A stretch of 64,000 nucleotides of DNA from Cystobacter fuscus DSM 2262 (GTDB lineage: Bacteria; Myxococcota; Myxococcia; Myxococcales; Myxococcaceae). A model generated the notes under the pieces. The model was given only the letters and a program-made list of their open reading frames with translations, was not told where the DNA came from and searched no databases. The translations under genes and the position numbers were made by a program. The stretch spans positions 372,001-436,000 of the forward strand of contig NZ_ANAH02000005.1 in NCBI RefSeq assembly GCF_000335475.2, written 5' to 3'. Of this stretch, positions 34,534 to 42,370 are shown piece after piece. Numbering within the stretch: position 1 is the stretch's first letter; every line of letters begins with the position of its first letter.

Positions 34534-36777
34534 ATGCCTCTACCGTCCAGCCCCCGAGCCCCGCTGGCCCGAACGACGCTCCTGAAGATGGGGGGGCGCA
34601 TCGGAGTCATCATCGCCCTCTCCACGCTCTTCAGCTATCTCCACATGCTTCACACCCTGCGCACCAAGGCACTCGCGCAGTTACAGCAGCATGTCACGGA
34701 ACGGAGCGCGCGGGAGCAGGCCATCTTCGTGTTGGCGGAGGACAACCACGCCTTCCTCAAGAAAGCCCTGGAGGAGCGGATCCGGGCGCTCGAGCGGGAA
34801 GACGTGAGCGCCCGCTTCGACCGGCTGTTCGTGCGGTTGCCCGATGGCACGGTCCGCAGCAGACCCGAGCTCGTCGACGGGTCGAGAGAGGTGCAGGGCT
34901 TCATTGCTCCGCACGTGGTCATCGACGCCGGGTTCCGCGCCCGGTTCATGGCCGCGTATGACGTGCTCACCTGGTATGGGCGGGCCCTCAGCGTCCGGTT
35001 CAACACGATCTACATCAACCTGATGGAGGGGGCGATCGTGGGCTTCTGGCCGTGGGCGCCCTCCTGGGCACAGCAGGCCAGCTCGGATTTCTCGATCACC
35101 GACTACGAGGACTACGCGCTCACCCAGCCCAAAAACAACCCAGAGAGGAAGACCATCTGGACGGGCATCTATCTGGAGAACGTCTCCCACGCATGGATGG
35201 CCTCGGTCGGGACGCCGGTGGACGTGGACGGACAGCATGTCGCGTCAATCGGCCACGATGTGCTCCTCGACGAGTTCATGCATCGCACCGTCAACGATCA
35301 TCTGCCCGGTGCCTACAACATCATCTTCCGCGAGGACGGCCAGCTCATCGCGCATCCCGATCTGAAGTTGGAGGGAGTCACCACGCCCTACAACATCCCG
35401 CACGCCGCCGAGCAGCCCGCGGCCAATCGTCTCGGCTCAAAGGAGAACGCGGCCCATCTGCGCGACATCTTCGAGCGGGTGAAGAACCGCGCGCCCGATC
35501 AGACCCTCCTGGAGCTGCCGGAATACGACGAGTACATCGCCGTGATGCGGCTGAAGGGTCCCGGCTGGTACCTCGCCACGGTGTTGCCCGAGAGCATGGT
35601 GACCCAGCCCGCCTTCGCCGCGGCCCGCTACGTGCTGCTGCTCGGCCTGCTGTCGCTGCTGGTGGAGCTGATCATCATGTACCGGGTGCTCCAACAGCAG
35701 ATCTCCCGTCCGCTGGAGAACCTGACCCAGGCCACCGACAAGGTGGCGGCCGGCGACTTCAAGGTGGCGCTGGATACCGCTCGCCACGATGAGCTGGGGC
35801 AACTGGCCCGCGCCTTCCAACTCATGGCCGACGAGGTCCAGCGTCGCGAAGAGGCCCTGCGCCAGAGCAATGAGAACCTGGAGCAGCGGGTGGAGGAGCG
35901 CACCCGGGAGATCAAGGAGCTCCACACGCAGTGGCTGCAGACGGCCCGGCGGGCGGGCATGGCGGAGATCGCCACCAACGTGCTGCACAACGTGGGCAAC
36001 GTGCTCAACAGCGTCTACACCTCGGCCCAGCTCGCCAAGGACCGGATGGCTGAGATGCGCGTGGACCACGTGGGCCGGGTGGCCCGGATGCTCGAGGAGC
36101 GACAGTCCGACCTCACCACCTTCCTCACGCAAGACGCGCGAGGACGTCACCTGATGCCCTTCTTGGACAAGCTGGGGAAGAACCTGCACGAGGAGCGCGA
36201 GCAGATCATCTCGCTGCTGGATGACGTGGGCCGCTATACCGAGCACATCGGCGACATCGTCAAGGTGCAGCAGAACTACGCCCGCACGCCCCGGCTGCAC
36301 GAGCAGGTCACCCTGGAGCAGCTGGTGGAGGACGCCCTGCGCATCAACGCGGCCGGGCTGACCCGTCATCAGGTGAAGGTGGTGCGCGACCTCGCGTCCC
36401 TGCCCCCCGTGATGACGGACAAGCACAAGACGCTGATGATCCTCGTCAACCTGGTCAGCAACGCCAAATACGCCCTGGACACGGTGGCGCCGGGCGAACG
36501 GCTCCTGACGGTGAAGCTGGAGCAGGTCTCCACCGACCGCTTCCGCATCGGCATCCATGACAATGGGATGGGAATCGCGCCGGAGATGCTCATCCGCATC
36601 TTCCAGCATGGCTTCACCACGCGCGCGGACGGGCACGGCTTCGGCCTGCACGCGAGTGCCCTGGCCGCCCAGGAGATGGGGGGCTCCCTGACCGTCCACA
36701 GCGAGGGGCTCGGACGCGGAGCCACGTTCACCCTGGAGTTGCCCTACCACCCGGTCCTGCCACAACAGGCCGCCTGA
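34534..36777 (+). CDS. dCache-HAMP sensor histidine kinase, LHNVGN-type H-box
   Basis: 747 residues from 34534. A first transmembrane helix (GGRIGVIIALSTLFSYLHM) and a second (about 370-392, YVLLLGLLSLLVELIIMYRV) enclose a large periplasmic dCache-like sensor (WMASVGTPVDVDGQHVASIGHDV, YNIIFREDGQLIAHPDL). A HAMP domain (RPLENLTQATDKVAAGDF) and coiled coil lead to ATNVLHNVGNVLNS with His485. The ATPase domain is intact (NLVSNAKYAL, DNGMGIA, GHGFGLH). It has the same H-box class as the kinases at 10.2 and 29.8 kb. The start is uncertain; 34447 is also open. No partner regulator adjoins. Confidence 0.88.
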   Translation: MPLPSSPRAPLARTTLLKMGGRIGVIIALSTLFSYLHMLHTLRTKALAQLQQHVTERSAREQAIFVLAEDNHAFLKKALEERIRALEREDVSARFDRLFVRLPDGTVRSRPELVDGSREVQGFIAPHVVIDAGFRARFMAAYDVLTWYGRALSVRFNTIYINLMEGAIVGFWPWAPSWAQQASSDFSITDYEDYALTQPKNNPERKTIWTGIYLENVSHAWMASVGTPVDVDGQHVASIGHDVLLDEFMHRTVNDHLPGAYNIIFREDGQLIAHPDLKLEGVTTPYNIPHAAEQPAANRLGSKENAAHLRDIFERVKNRAPDQTLLELPEYDEYIAVMRLKGPGWYLATVLPESMVTQPAFAAARYVLLLGLLSLLVELIIMYRVLQQQISRPLENLTQATDKVAAGDFKVALDTARHDELGQLARAFQLMADEVQRREEALRQSNENLEQRVEERTREIKELHTQWLQTARRAGMAEIATNVLHNVGNVLNSVYTSAQLAKDRMAEMRVDHVGRVARMLEERQSDLTTFLTQDARGRHLMPFLDKLGKNLHEEREQIISLLDDVGRYTEHIGDIVKVQQNYARTPRLHEQVTLEQLVEDALRINAAGLTRHQVKVVRDLASLPPVMTDKHKTLMILVNLVSNAKYALDTVAPGERLLTVKLEQVSTDRFRIGIHDNGMGIAPEMLIRIFQHGFTTRADGHGFGLHASALAAQEMGGSLTVHSEGLGRGATFTLELPYHPVLPQQAA

Positions 36778-36828
36778 TCCGGCCCCATTGTTCCATCCCA
36801 TGGACGCCGCTGTTCCAGACGCGCCACT

Positions 36829-37083
36829 TTGGATCCAAAACATCGCTTTCTATATCCAGCACCATGTCCCCCCCCCCCCGCTACCGGTCCTGCAACGCCG
36901 GTCTCCCCCCCTGCTGCTGCCCCCTCGAGCCGAACCCAACTCGTCAAGGCCCTCTTCGGGTTCGCCATCGTCGCAACGGTCGTCGTGGTCGCCATCGCCG
37001 ACGTGTTCAACTCCACCCACCTGTTCAATCCGCGCTGGCCGGGCCATGCCCGCTTCCACATCGGAATGCAGTTCAGCGTATAG
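36829..37083 (+). CDS. Small single-pass membrane protein, probably truncated
   Basis: 84 residues. A Pro/Ala-rich N-terminus precedes a transmembrane helix (LFGFAIVATVVVVAIADVF) and the conserved-looking STHLFNPRWPGHARFHIGMQ. The protein stops at the junction with an IS91-type remnant, so the rest was probably lost. A run of 12 C begins after an internal ATGT at 36864; from that ATG the run puts the reading frame one base out, so length variation there would switch the frame. The family is uncertain (DUF6640-like). Confidence 0.45.
   Translation: MDPKHRFLYPAPCPPPPATGPATPVSPPAAAPSSRTQLVKALFGFAIVATVVVVAIADVFNSTHLFNPRWPGHARFHIGMQFSV
36868..36879. repeat. C12 homopolymer
   Basis: Twelve consecutive C residues four bases after an ATG. 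Eleven or fourteen C would join that ATG in frame with the membrane protein. It could be a phase-variable tract or a sequencing/assembly error. Confidence 0.7.
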
Positions 37084-37084
37084 G

Positions 37085-37857
37085 CGGGATAGAGGCCATG
37101 TGGAGGGTGAGGGCTGGAGCGCAGGTGCCGAGGAGGACCGCGGACAGGGGCCGCCCGAGCAGTGAGCCAAGCGGGTGGACAGGCCGCGCAGCCCCTTGAG
37201 GTACACGACTGCCCAGGCCGCGCTTGCATGGGGTGCGCGGTAGGTGACTGGGCCTTTTGGCTCTGGGGAGGCGTAAGCCTCAACACCACGCGGCCTGGGG
37301 GGGCCTCGCGCAGGGGCCAGCCTCGCTCCTGCCGGGGCCAGGCCCAGGTGCTCCAGAAGCGCTCTCACCCCTCCCGCCTCGTTCACGTACGCCAGCACTC
37401 GCCGCCTGCCTCCACACCTCTCGCAGGCCAACACCTCCACCGCGAAGGTCCTTCGTAGTAGCCCTGCCCAGTCCACTCGCGCCCTCCGCTCCTTCCTCGT
37501 TTCCTGCCTCGCAGCTGCCTGGGGCGCCACGCTCGCCTCCTCCTCTCCTGCTTGGGGGACCTGAAATGGCCGCAGTCGCGCGCCTGGAGCGAAGACGCCG
37601 TGGAACCTCGTGAGGTTTGCCCGAGGCGGAGGCACCAGGGACGCCACACGCCGTAACAGTTCCAGCCCGGTGAAGAGCAGGTGCGTCGTACCGTCCGGCA
37701 GCGGGCGCTTCATTTGGTAGGCGATGCGGCCATCCTCCGCTCGTGACAAACGCTCCAGCGCCAGTGCACCGCGCGCTCCGTAGCGGCCTGGCCGCTCCAC
37801 ATCCCATTCGCAGACTACGACACATGCAGGACCTGTTTCGGGCTGCGTGACCATCAC
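37085..37857 (-). pseudogene. IS91/ISCR-type transposase C-terminal remnant
   Basis: The minus-strand frame carries the C-terminal part of a Y2 (IS91/IS801-type) transposase: ALALERLSRAEDGRIAYQMK, then VPPPRANLTRFHGVFAPGAR and a zinc-type ACERCGG segment (VEVLACERCGGRRRVLAYV). The catalytic HUH/Tyr domain is missing; the 5' side is cut where the DUF5372-like gene begins and the 3' side runs into a small membrane protein gene. A dead remnant. Confidence 0.75.
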
Positions 37858-38290
37858 CCTGCCGACTCATCCGCTCCAGGGCGTGCAGTTGCCGTTCATC
37901 CGCACCGCCCGTAGCCAGGACGGCAGGCGGTACATCGACGTAGAGTACCCACCTGGCTGGTGCATGAGGCTTCCCATCGAGTGGACGGACCGCTCCTCGC
38001 CTCAGGTTCCACCCAGCATTGACGGTCGTGAGGTTCGCCTCGGCATTTCCGACCTACTCAAGCTCGCTGATGCCGTAGAGGTGGCACTTCGCCAGGAGCA
38101 TGCCCCGCCGCCTGCTTATGACTCCGCAGCTGAGCATAGCTTTGTCCATGTCACCTCCTCCAACCCCTCAACCCGCATTGCCTTGGTCAACACTGCCCGC
38201 GGCAATCCGACAAGACCTCCTCAGAGCGTGGACAACCCTCCTGCACAAAATGCTTCGCGCCGAGGCCGCAAGCGCGGAGGAATGCGATGA
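37847..38290 (+). CDS. DUF5372-like accessory protein of the serine recombinase unit
   Basis: 147 residues from GTG 37847. The first 80 residues (HPLQGVQLPFIRTARSQDGR, then DVEYPPGWCMRLPIEWTDR and DLLKLADAVEVAL) look like a small beta-rich domain seen next to transposon recombinases; the rest is low complexity. Its stop overlaps the recombinase start by 4 bp (ATGA), so the two are translationally coupled. It probably assists integration or excision; the precise role is unknown. The GTG lies inside the end of the IS91 remnant, marking the left side of this element. Confidence 0.65.
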   Translation: MTITLPTHPLQGVQLPFIRTARSQDGRRYIDVEYPPGWCMRLPIEWTDRSSPQVPPSIDGREVRLGISDLLKLADAVEVALRQEHAPPPAYDSAAEHSFVHVTSSNPSTRIALVNTARGNPTRPPQSVDNPPAQNASRRGRKRGGMR

Positions 38291-40410
38291 ACGAGAAGAT
38301 TCGAGCAACCCATCTGGAGCGGCGCGCGATTGTCTACCTGCGACAGTCCACACTCAAGCAGGTCCACGAACACCATGAATCCACCGCTCGCCAGTATGCC
38401 CTGCAACAGCGGGCATTGGAGCTGGGTTGGCCGACCGAGCGGATAGATACCTTGGATGAGGACCTGGGCCAGAGTGGTGCAAGTGCGAGCTGGCGTGCAG
38501 GGTTCCAACGGCTGGCCGAGGATGTCGCACGCGGACGAGTGGGCGCCATCTTCTCCCTGGAGGTTTCGCGCCTGGCCCGCTCCTCAGCGGACTGGCACCG
38601 CCTGCTCGAACTGTGCGCCCTGGCCGATGTCCTCATCGCAGACGAGGACTCGGTCTACAGCCCTCGGGATTATAATGACCGCTTGTTGCTCGGTCTCAAA
38701 GGGACCATGAGCGAGGCCGAGCAGTACTGGATGCGCCTGCGCCTGCAGGGGGGCAGGCTCTCCAAGGCCAGGCGGGGCGAGCTCTTTCTCCCGCCACCAG
38801 TCGGCTACCAGTGGGATGAAGCAACTCACCGCTTGCGCCTCGACCCCGACGAGCAGGTCCAACGCATGGTGCGCCTGGTCTTCGAGCGCTTCCGCGTGGA
38901 GGGCAGCGCCTTCTCGGTCATGCGTTACTTCGAGAGAAATGGGTTGATGATGCCTGTTCGAGATCAACGCATGCATCAGGTGCGCTGGGGCCCTGCACGT
39001 CATGGCACCCTCCTCCAAATGCTTCACAATCCCGCATACGCGGGTGCCTACGTCTTTGGCCGTCGCGAGGAGCAACTAGCGTTGGTGGATGGCCAGTTGA
39101 AGCGACGACGCATCACCCGGATGCCGAAGGAAGAATGGAAGGTATGCCTGCGCGACCACCACCCAGCATACATTCCCTGGGAGGAGTACCAAGCCAACCA
39201 GAAGAAGCTCCATGAAAACCGCTCCAACTCCAAGTTGCCAGACCAACGTGGTGCTGCCCGGGAAGGGCACGCGCTGCTGCAAGGACTTGTGCTGTGTGGG
39301 CAGTGTGGCCACCGCATGCAGACGCGCTACCATGGCCTACGACGCCATGCGTACTACGAGTGCCGTAGTCCCACGCCGGAAGGTGGCGACAAGAGCATGT
39401 GCTGGATGGTCGCAGCAGCAGCGATTGATGAGGCCATTGCCAGGCTCTTTCTCGAGGTAACCCAGCCCCCAGAAATCGAACTCGGGCTCGCCGTTGCCCG
39501 AGAGGTGGAACGCCAGGTGGGCGAGGTCCATCACCAATGGAAGTTGCGCTTGGAGCGTGTCCGCTATGAGGCTCAACTGGCGGAGCGACGCTATAAGGCC
39601 ATTGACCCAGACAACCGTGTCGTGGCCCGGACCCTTGAGCGCGAGTGGAACGACCGTCTTCGCGAACTCGAAGAGACTGAGCACGAGTACCAGGCGGTTC
39701 TCCAGCGCGAGAAGCTCGAACTGACGGACAGGGACCGGGCGAAAATCCTTGCTCTCGCCAAAGACCTGCCTCGCGTCTGGCATGCGAAGAGCACGACCCA
39801 TGCAGAGCGCAAGAATCTCCTCCGCATCCTGGTGCGGGAGGTAACGCTGAACCCAATCGAAGTGCCCGAGCGGACGACGCGTATTCAGGTGGTCTGGCAG
39901 ACGGGGGCAGTCAGTGACTTCAGCGTTCCACGCCGTACTCGATTCGATGCAAGGAAGACCTCCGCCGAGGCTATCGAGAGCATTCGCATGCTCTTCGAAG
40001 AGAAGAAGAGCGATGACGAGATCGCGGCCGAACTCAATCGGCGCGGCCTGCGCTCCGGAGTCGAGCGTCCGTGGGATGCGAAGGCAGTGAGTTGGGTCCG
40101 CTGGCGCCACGGTCTACATCGCCTGCCCTCGGCACCGCAGGCGGGGCGGCAGCCCACTCGCCGAGCCGATGGCCTCTACTCGGTGCGCGGGGTGGCTGAA
40201 CATTTCAATGTTACAAAATGGATGGTATATTACTGGATAAAAGAGGGCTGGCTCAAGGGCGTCGAGGGCGGCGGGATGGGGCGCTGCTGGTGGTTCAAGC
40301 TGGACAGCCAGACAATCAAGCGCCTGACTGATGCCAAGGCCCGAGGGTATGGACCAGGTGGGCGCAGCCATTCCAAAGCCCATCTCCAGGAAGAGGGGCA
40401 TTATGCATAG
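38287..40410 (+). CDS. Large serine recombinase
   Basis: 707 residues. The resolvase catalytic domain carries Ser21 in YLRQST, then the conserved LEVSRLARSSADWHRLLELC and later GTMSEAEQYWMRLRLQGG. A Recombinase domain (about 170-290, PPVGYQWDEATHRLRL), a zinc ribbon (LCGQCGHRM and a second Cys near YYECRS), and a long coiled coil (440-520) follow, as in phage-type integrases. A C-terminal helix-turn-helix (YSVRGVAEHFNVTKWMVYYWIKEGWL) is an extra DNA-binding element. The gene should move the element by site-specific recombination. att sites could not be found by eye. Confidence 0.9.
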   Translation: MNEKIRATHLERRAIVYLRQSTLKQVHEHHESTARQYALQQRALELGWPTERIDTLDEDLGQSGASASWRAGFQRLAEDVARGRVGAIFSLEVSRLARSSADWHRLLELCALADVLIADEDSVYSPRDYNDRLLLGLKGTMSEAEQYWMRLRLQGGRLSKARRGELFLPPPVGYQWDEATHRLRLDPDEQVQRMVRLVFERFRVEGSAFSVMRYFERNGLMMPVRDQRMHQVRWGPARHGTLLQMLHNPAYAGAYVFGRREEQLALVDGQLKRRRITRMPKEEWKVCLRDHHPAYIPWEEYQANQKKLHENRSNSKLPDQRGAAREGHALLQGLVLCGQCGHRMQTRYHGLRRHAYYECRSPTPEGGDKSMCWMVAAAAIDEAIARLFLEVTQPPEIELGLAVAREVERQVGEVHHQWKLRLERVRYEAQLAERRYKAIDPDNRVVARTLEREWNDRLRELEETEHEYQAVLQREKLELTDRDRAKILALAKDLPRVWHAKSTTHAERKNLLRILVREVTLNPIEVPERTTRIQVVWQTGAVSDFSVPRRTRFDARKTSAEAIESIRMLFEEKKSDDEIAAELNRRGLRSGVERPWDAKAVSWVRWRHGLHRLPSAPQAGRQPTRRADGLYSVRGVAEHFNVTKWMVYYWIKEGWLKGVEGGGMGRCWWFKLDSQTIKRLTDAKARGYGPGGRSHSKAHLQEEGHYA

Positions 40411-40641
40411 CGCACCCAGTCCCTGCCTGTCGTTGGCGTGCAGGTGCGTGTTGGCGTAGGGAGAAGCCCTCCAGCTACGCCCAATAGGGCTCCTGTCCTT
40501 CCTATGCGCAAGCCCTCCAGGGTATGCACCTCGTCCACGGTCGTTACGTGTACCCACTTCGTCTTCTCGTGCGGCAGTGGTTGGAGGCGAGCGGCGCTGG
40601 GATAGAGGCTCACCACGTCACGCTCCACCAGGGGCGCGGGC
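40401..40641 (-). pseudogene. Family-B DNA polymerase-like fragment (motif A region)
   Basis: The minus frame from next to the IS630 left end reads PLVERDVVSLYPSAARLQPL and KTKWVHVTTVDEVHTLEGL. DVVSLYPS resembles motif A (DxxSLYPS) of family-B polymerases. No start or downstream domains remain. It is probably the other side of the broken gene at 41881-42241, though the two parts are not in frame after removal of the IS. Confidence 0.45.
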
Positions 40642-40673
40642 TAGTGGAGTGTCCGACAAGTTTTTCAACATAG

Positions 40674-41405
40674 TCAGGACAGGTGCCGGTCCACCCACGA
40701 GTGCATCTTGGCGCGGGTCCAGGACCAGGTGAAGGGGTGGGCGTAGAAGCGGTTGTACTCGGGCCAGCTGGCGTCGAGGTGCTCGACGAGCTCGTCACGG
40801 CTGGCCCAGTCCCCTCGTTGCAGGTAGCGCTCGGCGAAGGCGCGTAGCAGCAACTCCGCCTGGTTGAGCCAGGAGGCATGGGCTGGAGTGAAAATCACCC
40901 GGACATGCGGGTAGTGGGTGCGAAGGAAGTCGTGCGTCTGCCTGGCGGTGTGACTGGGTCCGTTGTCCCAGATGAGGTGGATGCGCCTGGCGTCGCGATG
41001 GTCCCCAAGGAACTGCGGCAGGACGGCGCGCAAGCAGTCCCCGTTGTTTCTCTCCAGGTCCCAGCTGCGCATGCGGCCGGAGTGCACCACGAGCTTGGCC
41101 AGGAGGTTCACCGTGCCACGCCGCACGTACTCGAACTCCCGGCGTTCGATGAGGCCGGGCCGCATGAGCCGCACGGGCTGCTCACCGTGCAGCACCTGGA
41201 TGTTGGGCTTCTCGTCCACGCACAACACCACTTCGTCCCTCTGGGCCAACTGCTGCGCCTGCTCGTAGCACCACAGCACCTGGGCCGCTTTGTAACGGAA
41301 GGTGTCGTCCAGAGTGGGTGTCTTCCAGTAACGCGTGCGGTGAGGCTGCAAGTCAGCGTCGTGCAGGAGGAGGGCCACCGTGGAGTGGGAAATGGTGGGG
41401 GGCAA
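40674..41405 (-). CDS. IS630 transposase, C-terminal DDE part (second frame)
   Basis: 243 codons with the DDE catalytic domain: first Asp in VLCVDEKPNIQ, second in LIWDNGPSHTA and Glu in PAHASWLNQAELLLRAF. It begins in a +1 frame relative to the upstream helix-turn-helix frame, overlapping it at a run of six C (minus strand, about 41395-41400). Read through the shift, the joint RQRG/(L)PPTISHSTVALLLHDADL restores the usual IS630 sequence. The shift is either programmed or a disabling mutation. Confidence 0.85.
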   Translation of the reverse strand: MPPTISHSTVALLLHDADLQPHRTRYWKTPTLDDTFRYKAAQVLWCYEQAQQLAQRDEVVLCVDEKPNIQVLHGEQPVRLMRPGLIERREFEYVRRGTVNLLAKLVVHSGRMRSWDLERNNGDCLRAVLPQFLGDHRDARRIHLIWDNGPSHTARQTHDFLRTHYPHVRVIFTPAHASWLNQAELLLRAFAERYLQRGDWASRDELVEHLDASWPEYNRFYAHPFTWSWTRAKMHSWVDRHLS

Positions 41406-41796
41406 TGCCCCGCTGGCGTGCCACCAGGGCCAGGCTCCGGGTGGACCAGTGCGTCATCTGCAAGCCCACGCCCGCCGGCTCACAACACGCTAACTGTTCC
41501 ACCTCCACTCGCTGCAGGGGGGGGGAAAGCTCCCGCGGACGGCCGGAGCGGGGTGCATCCAGCACCACATCGACACCGTACGCTTCGTAGCGACGGCACA
41601 AGTGCCAGATGGTGGTGCGCTCCAGCTCGAGCTTGTCGGCCAGCTCCGACACGACGGTGTCCGGGTCGGTCATGGCCAGCAGGACGCGCGCTCGGCGCGC
41701 GACGCGCTGTTCAGTACGTCCGTCCTCCACCAGCGTCTTGAGGTAAGCCACTTCCCCAGGCGAGAGGTGGAGGAGGTGCGGCGGTCGTCTCCTCAT
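41353..41796 (-). CDS. IS630 transposase, N-terminal helix-turn-helix part (first frame)
   Basis: 147 codons. The first 115 residues contain two HTH units (VARRARVLLAMTDPDTVVSE, ELERTTIWHLCRRYEAYG) typical of IS630 N-termini; residues after the C-run (HHFPLHGG) are off-frame. Must be fused to the downstream DDE part by a +1 shift to give a full transposase of about 345 residues. Confidence 0.85.
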   Translation of the reverse strand: MRRRPPHLLHLSPGEVAYLKTLVEDGRTEQRVARRARVLLAMTDPDTVVSELADKLELERTTIWHLCRRYEAYGVDVVLDAPRSGRPRELSPPLQRVEVEQLACCEPAGVGLQMTHWSTRSLALVARQRGIAPHHFPLHGGPPPARR

Positions 41797-41880
41797 CCAC
41801 CCAACTTACCCGGTCTCCTCACCCCTCCAACTTGCCCGGTGGTCTCGACCATGTTGAAAAACTTGTCGGACACTCCACTA

Positions 41881-42241
41881 GAGTCCACGGATGAAGACCT
41901 CCACTCGACCCCCGTGGAGGGCGCGCAAGGCATGAGCAGTTCGTCCATCGGGTCCTTGAACTTGCTGAGCTCCGCTGCCGCGAAGTGCGCCACGAGGTAC
42001 ACCTTGCGAGGCCGGCGCTTGCGCATGGGCACCGAGAGGCCGTGCTGGGCGATGAACTCGAGCACCAACCGGGTGAAGCTCTCCACCGTGAGGAATGGCC
42101 CTGGTGGCTCGAAGACCTCGGACACCACCACGCCGTTGAGGATGCCAGCGAGCTGCACGGACAGCAGTTTGCGGTCGGGGCTACGCGCGTCCCCCATTCC
42201 ACGTCGAAGCCGAGGATGGTTACATGAATGCCATAATGCAT
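41881..42241 (-). pseudogene. Frameshifted 3'-5' exonuclease domain of a family-B-polymerase-like gene
   Basis: Minus strand. One frame opens MHYGIHVTILGFDVEWG, with D-x-E as in exonuclease motif I; the continuation (DARSPDRKLLSVQLAGILNG, then VYLVAHFAAAELSKFKDPMD) lies in another frame. One missing G in a G5 run near 42190 explains the switch. The gene is then cut by the IS630 at 41880. It is related to the fragment at 40401-40641. A decayed mobile-element or plasmid-type polymerase is likely. Confidence 0.5.
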
Positions 42242-42266
42242 TTCCAGAATAATGCATTTCCAGAAT
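42235..42266. repeat. 16-bp tandem repeat
   Basis: Two adjacent copies of AATGCATTTCCAGAAT (42235-42250, 42251-42266). They lie in the AT-rich leader between the polymerase remnant and the GH62 gene. The remainder up to 42370 shows no gene. Confidence 0.85.
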
Positions 42267-42370
42267 AATCATGGTTTACAATCTTGACAGAAAGCCCTCA
42301 TAGATCCACACTGGCGGGACTCGGGCGCTGATGTTCGCCCCGAGCGTCCCTACCCCACCGGAGGACCCCC

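Larger units (their letters stand above)
40642..41880 (-). mobile_element. IS630-family insertion sequence
   Basis: Terminal inverted repeats of 32 bp, 40644-40675 and 41847-41878, begin GTGGAGTGTCCGACAAG and differ at one position. Each end is flanked by TA (40642-40643 and 41879-41880), the target duplicated by IS630/Tc1 elements. The 1235-bp element holds two transposase frames on the minus strand; the second stops inside the inverted repeat. It interrupts a polymerase-like pseudogene. Confidence 0.93.
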
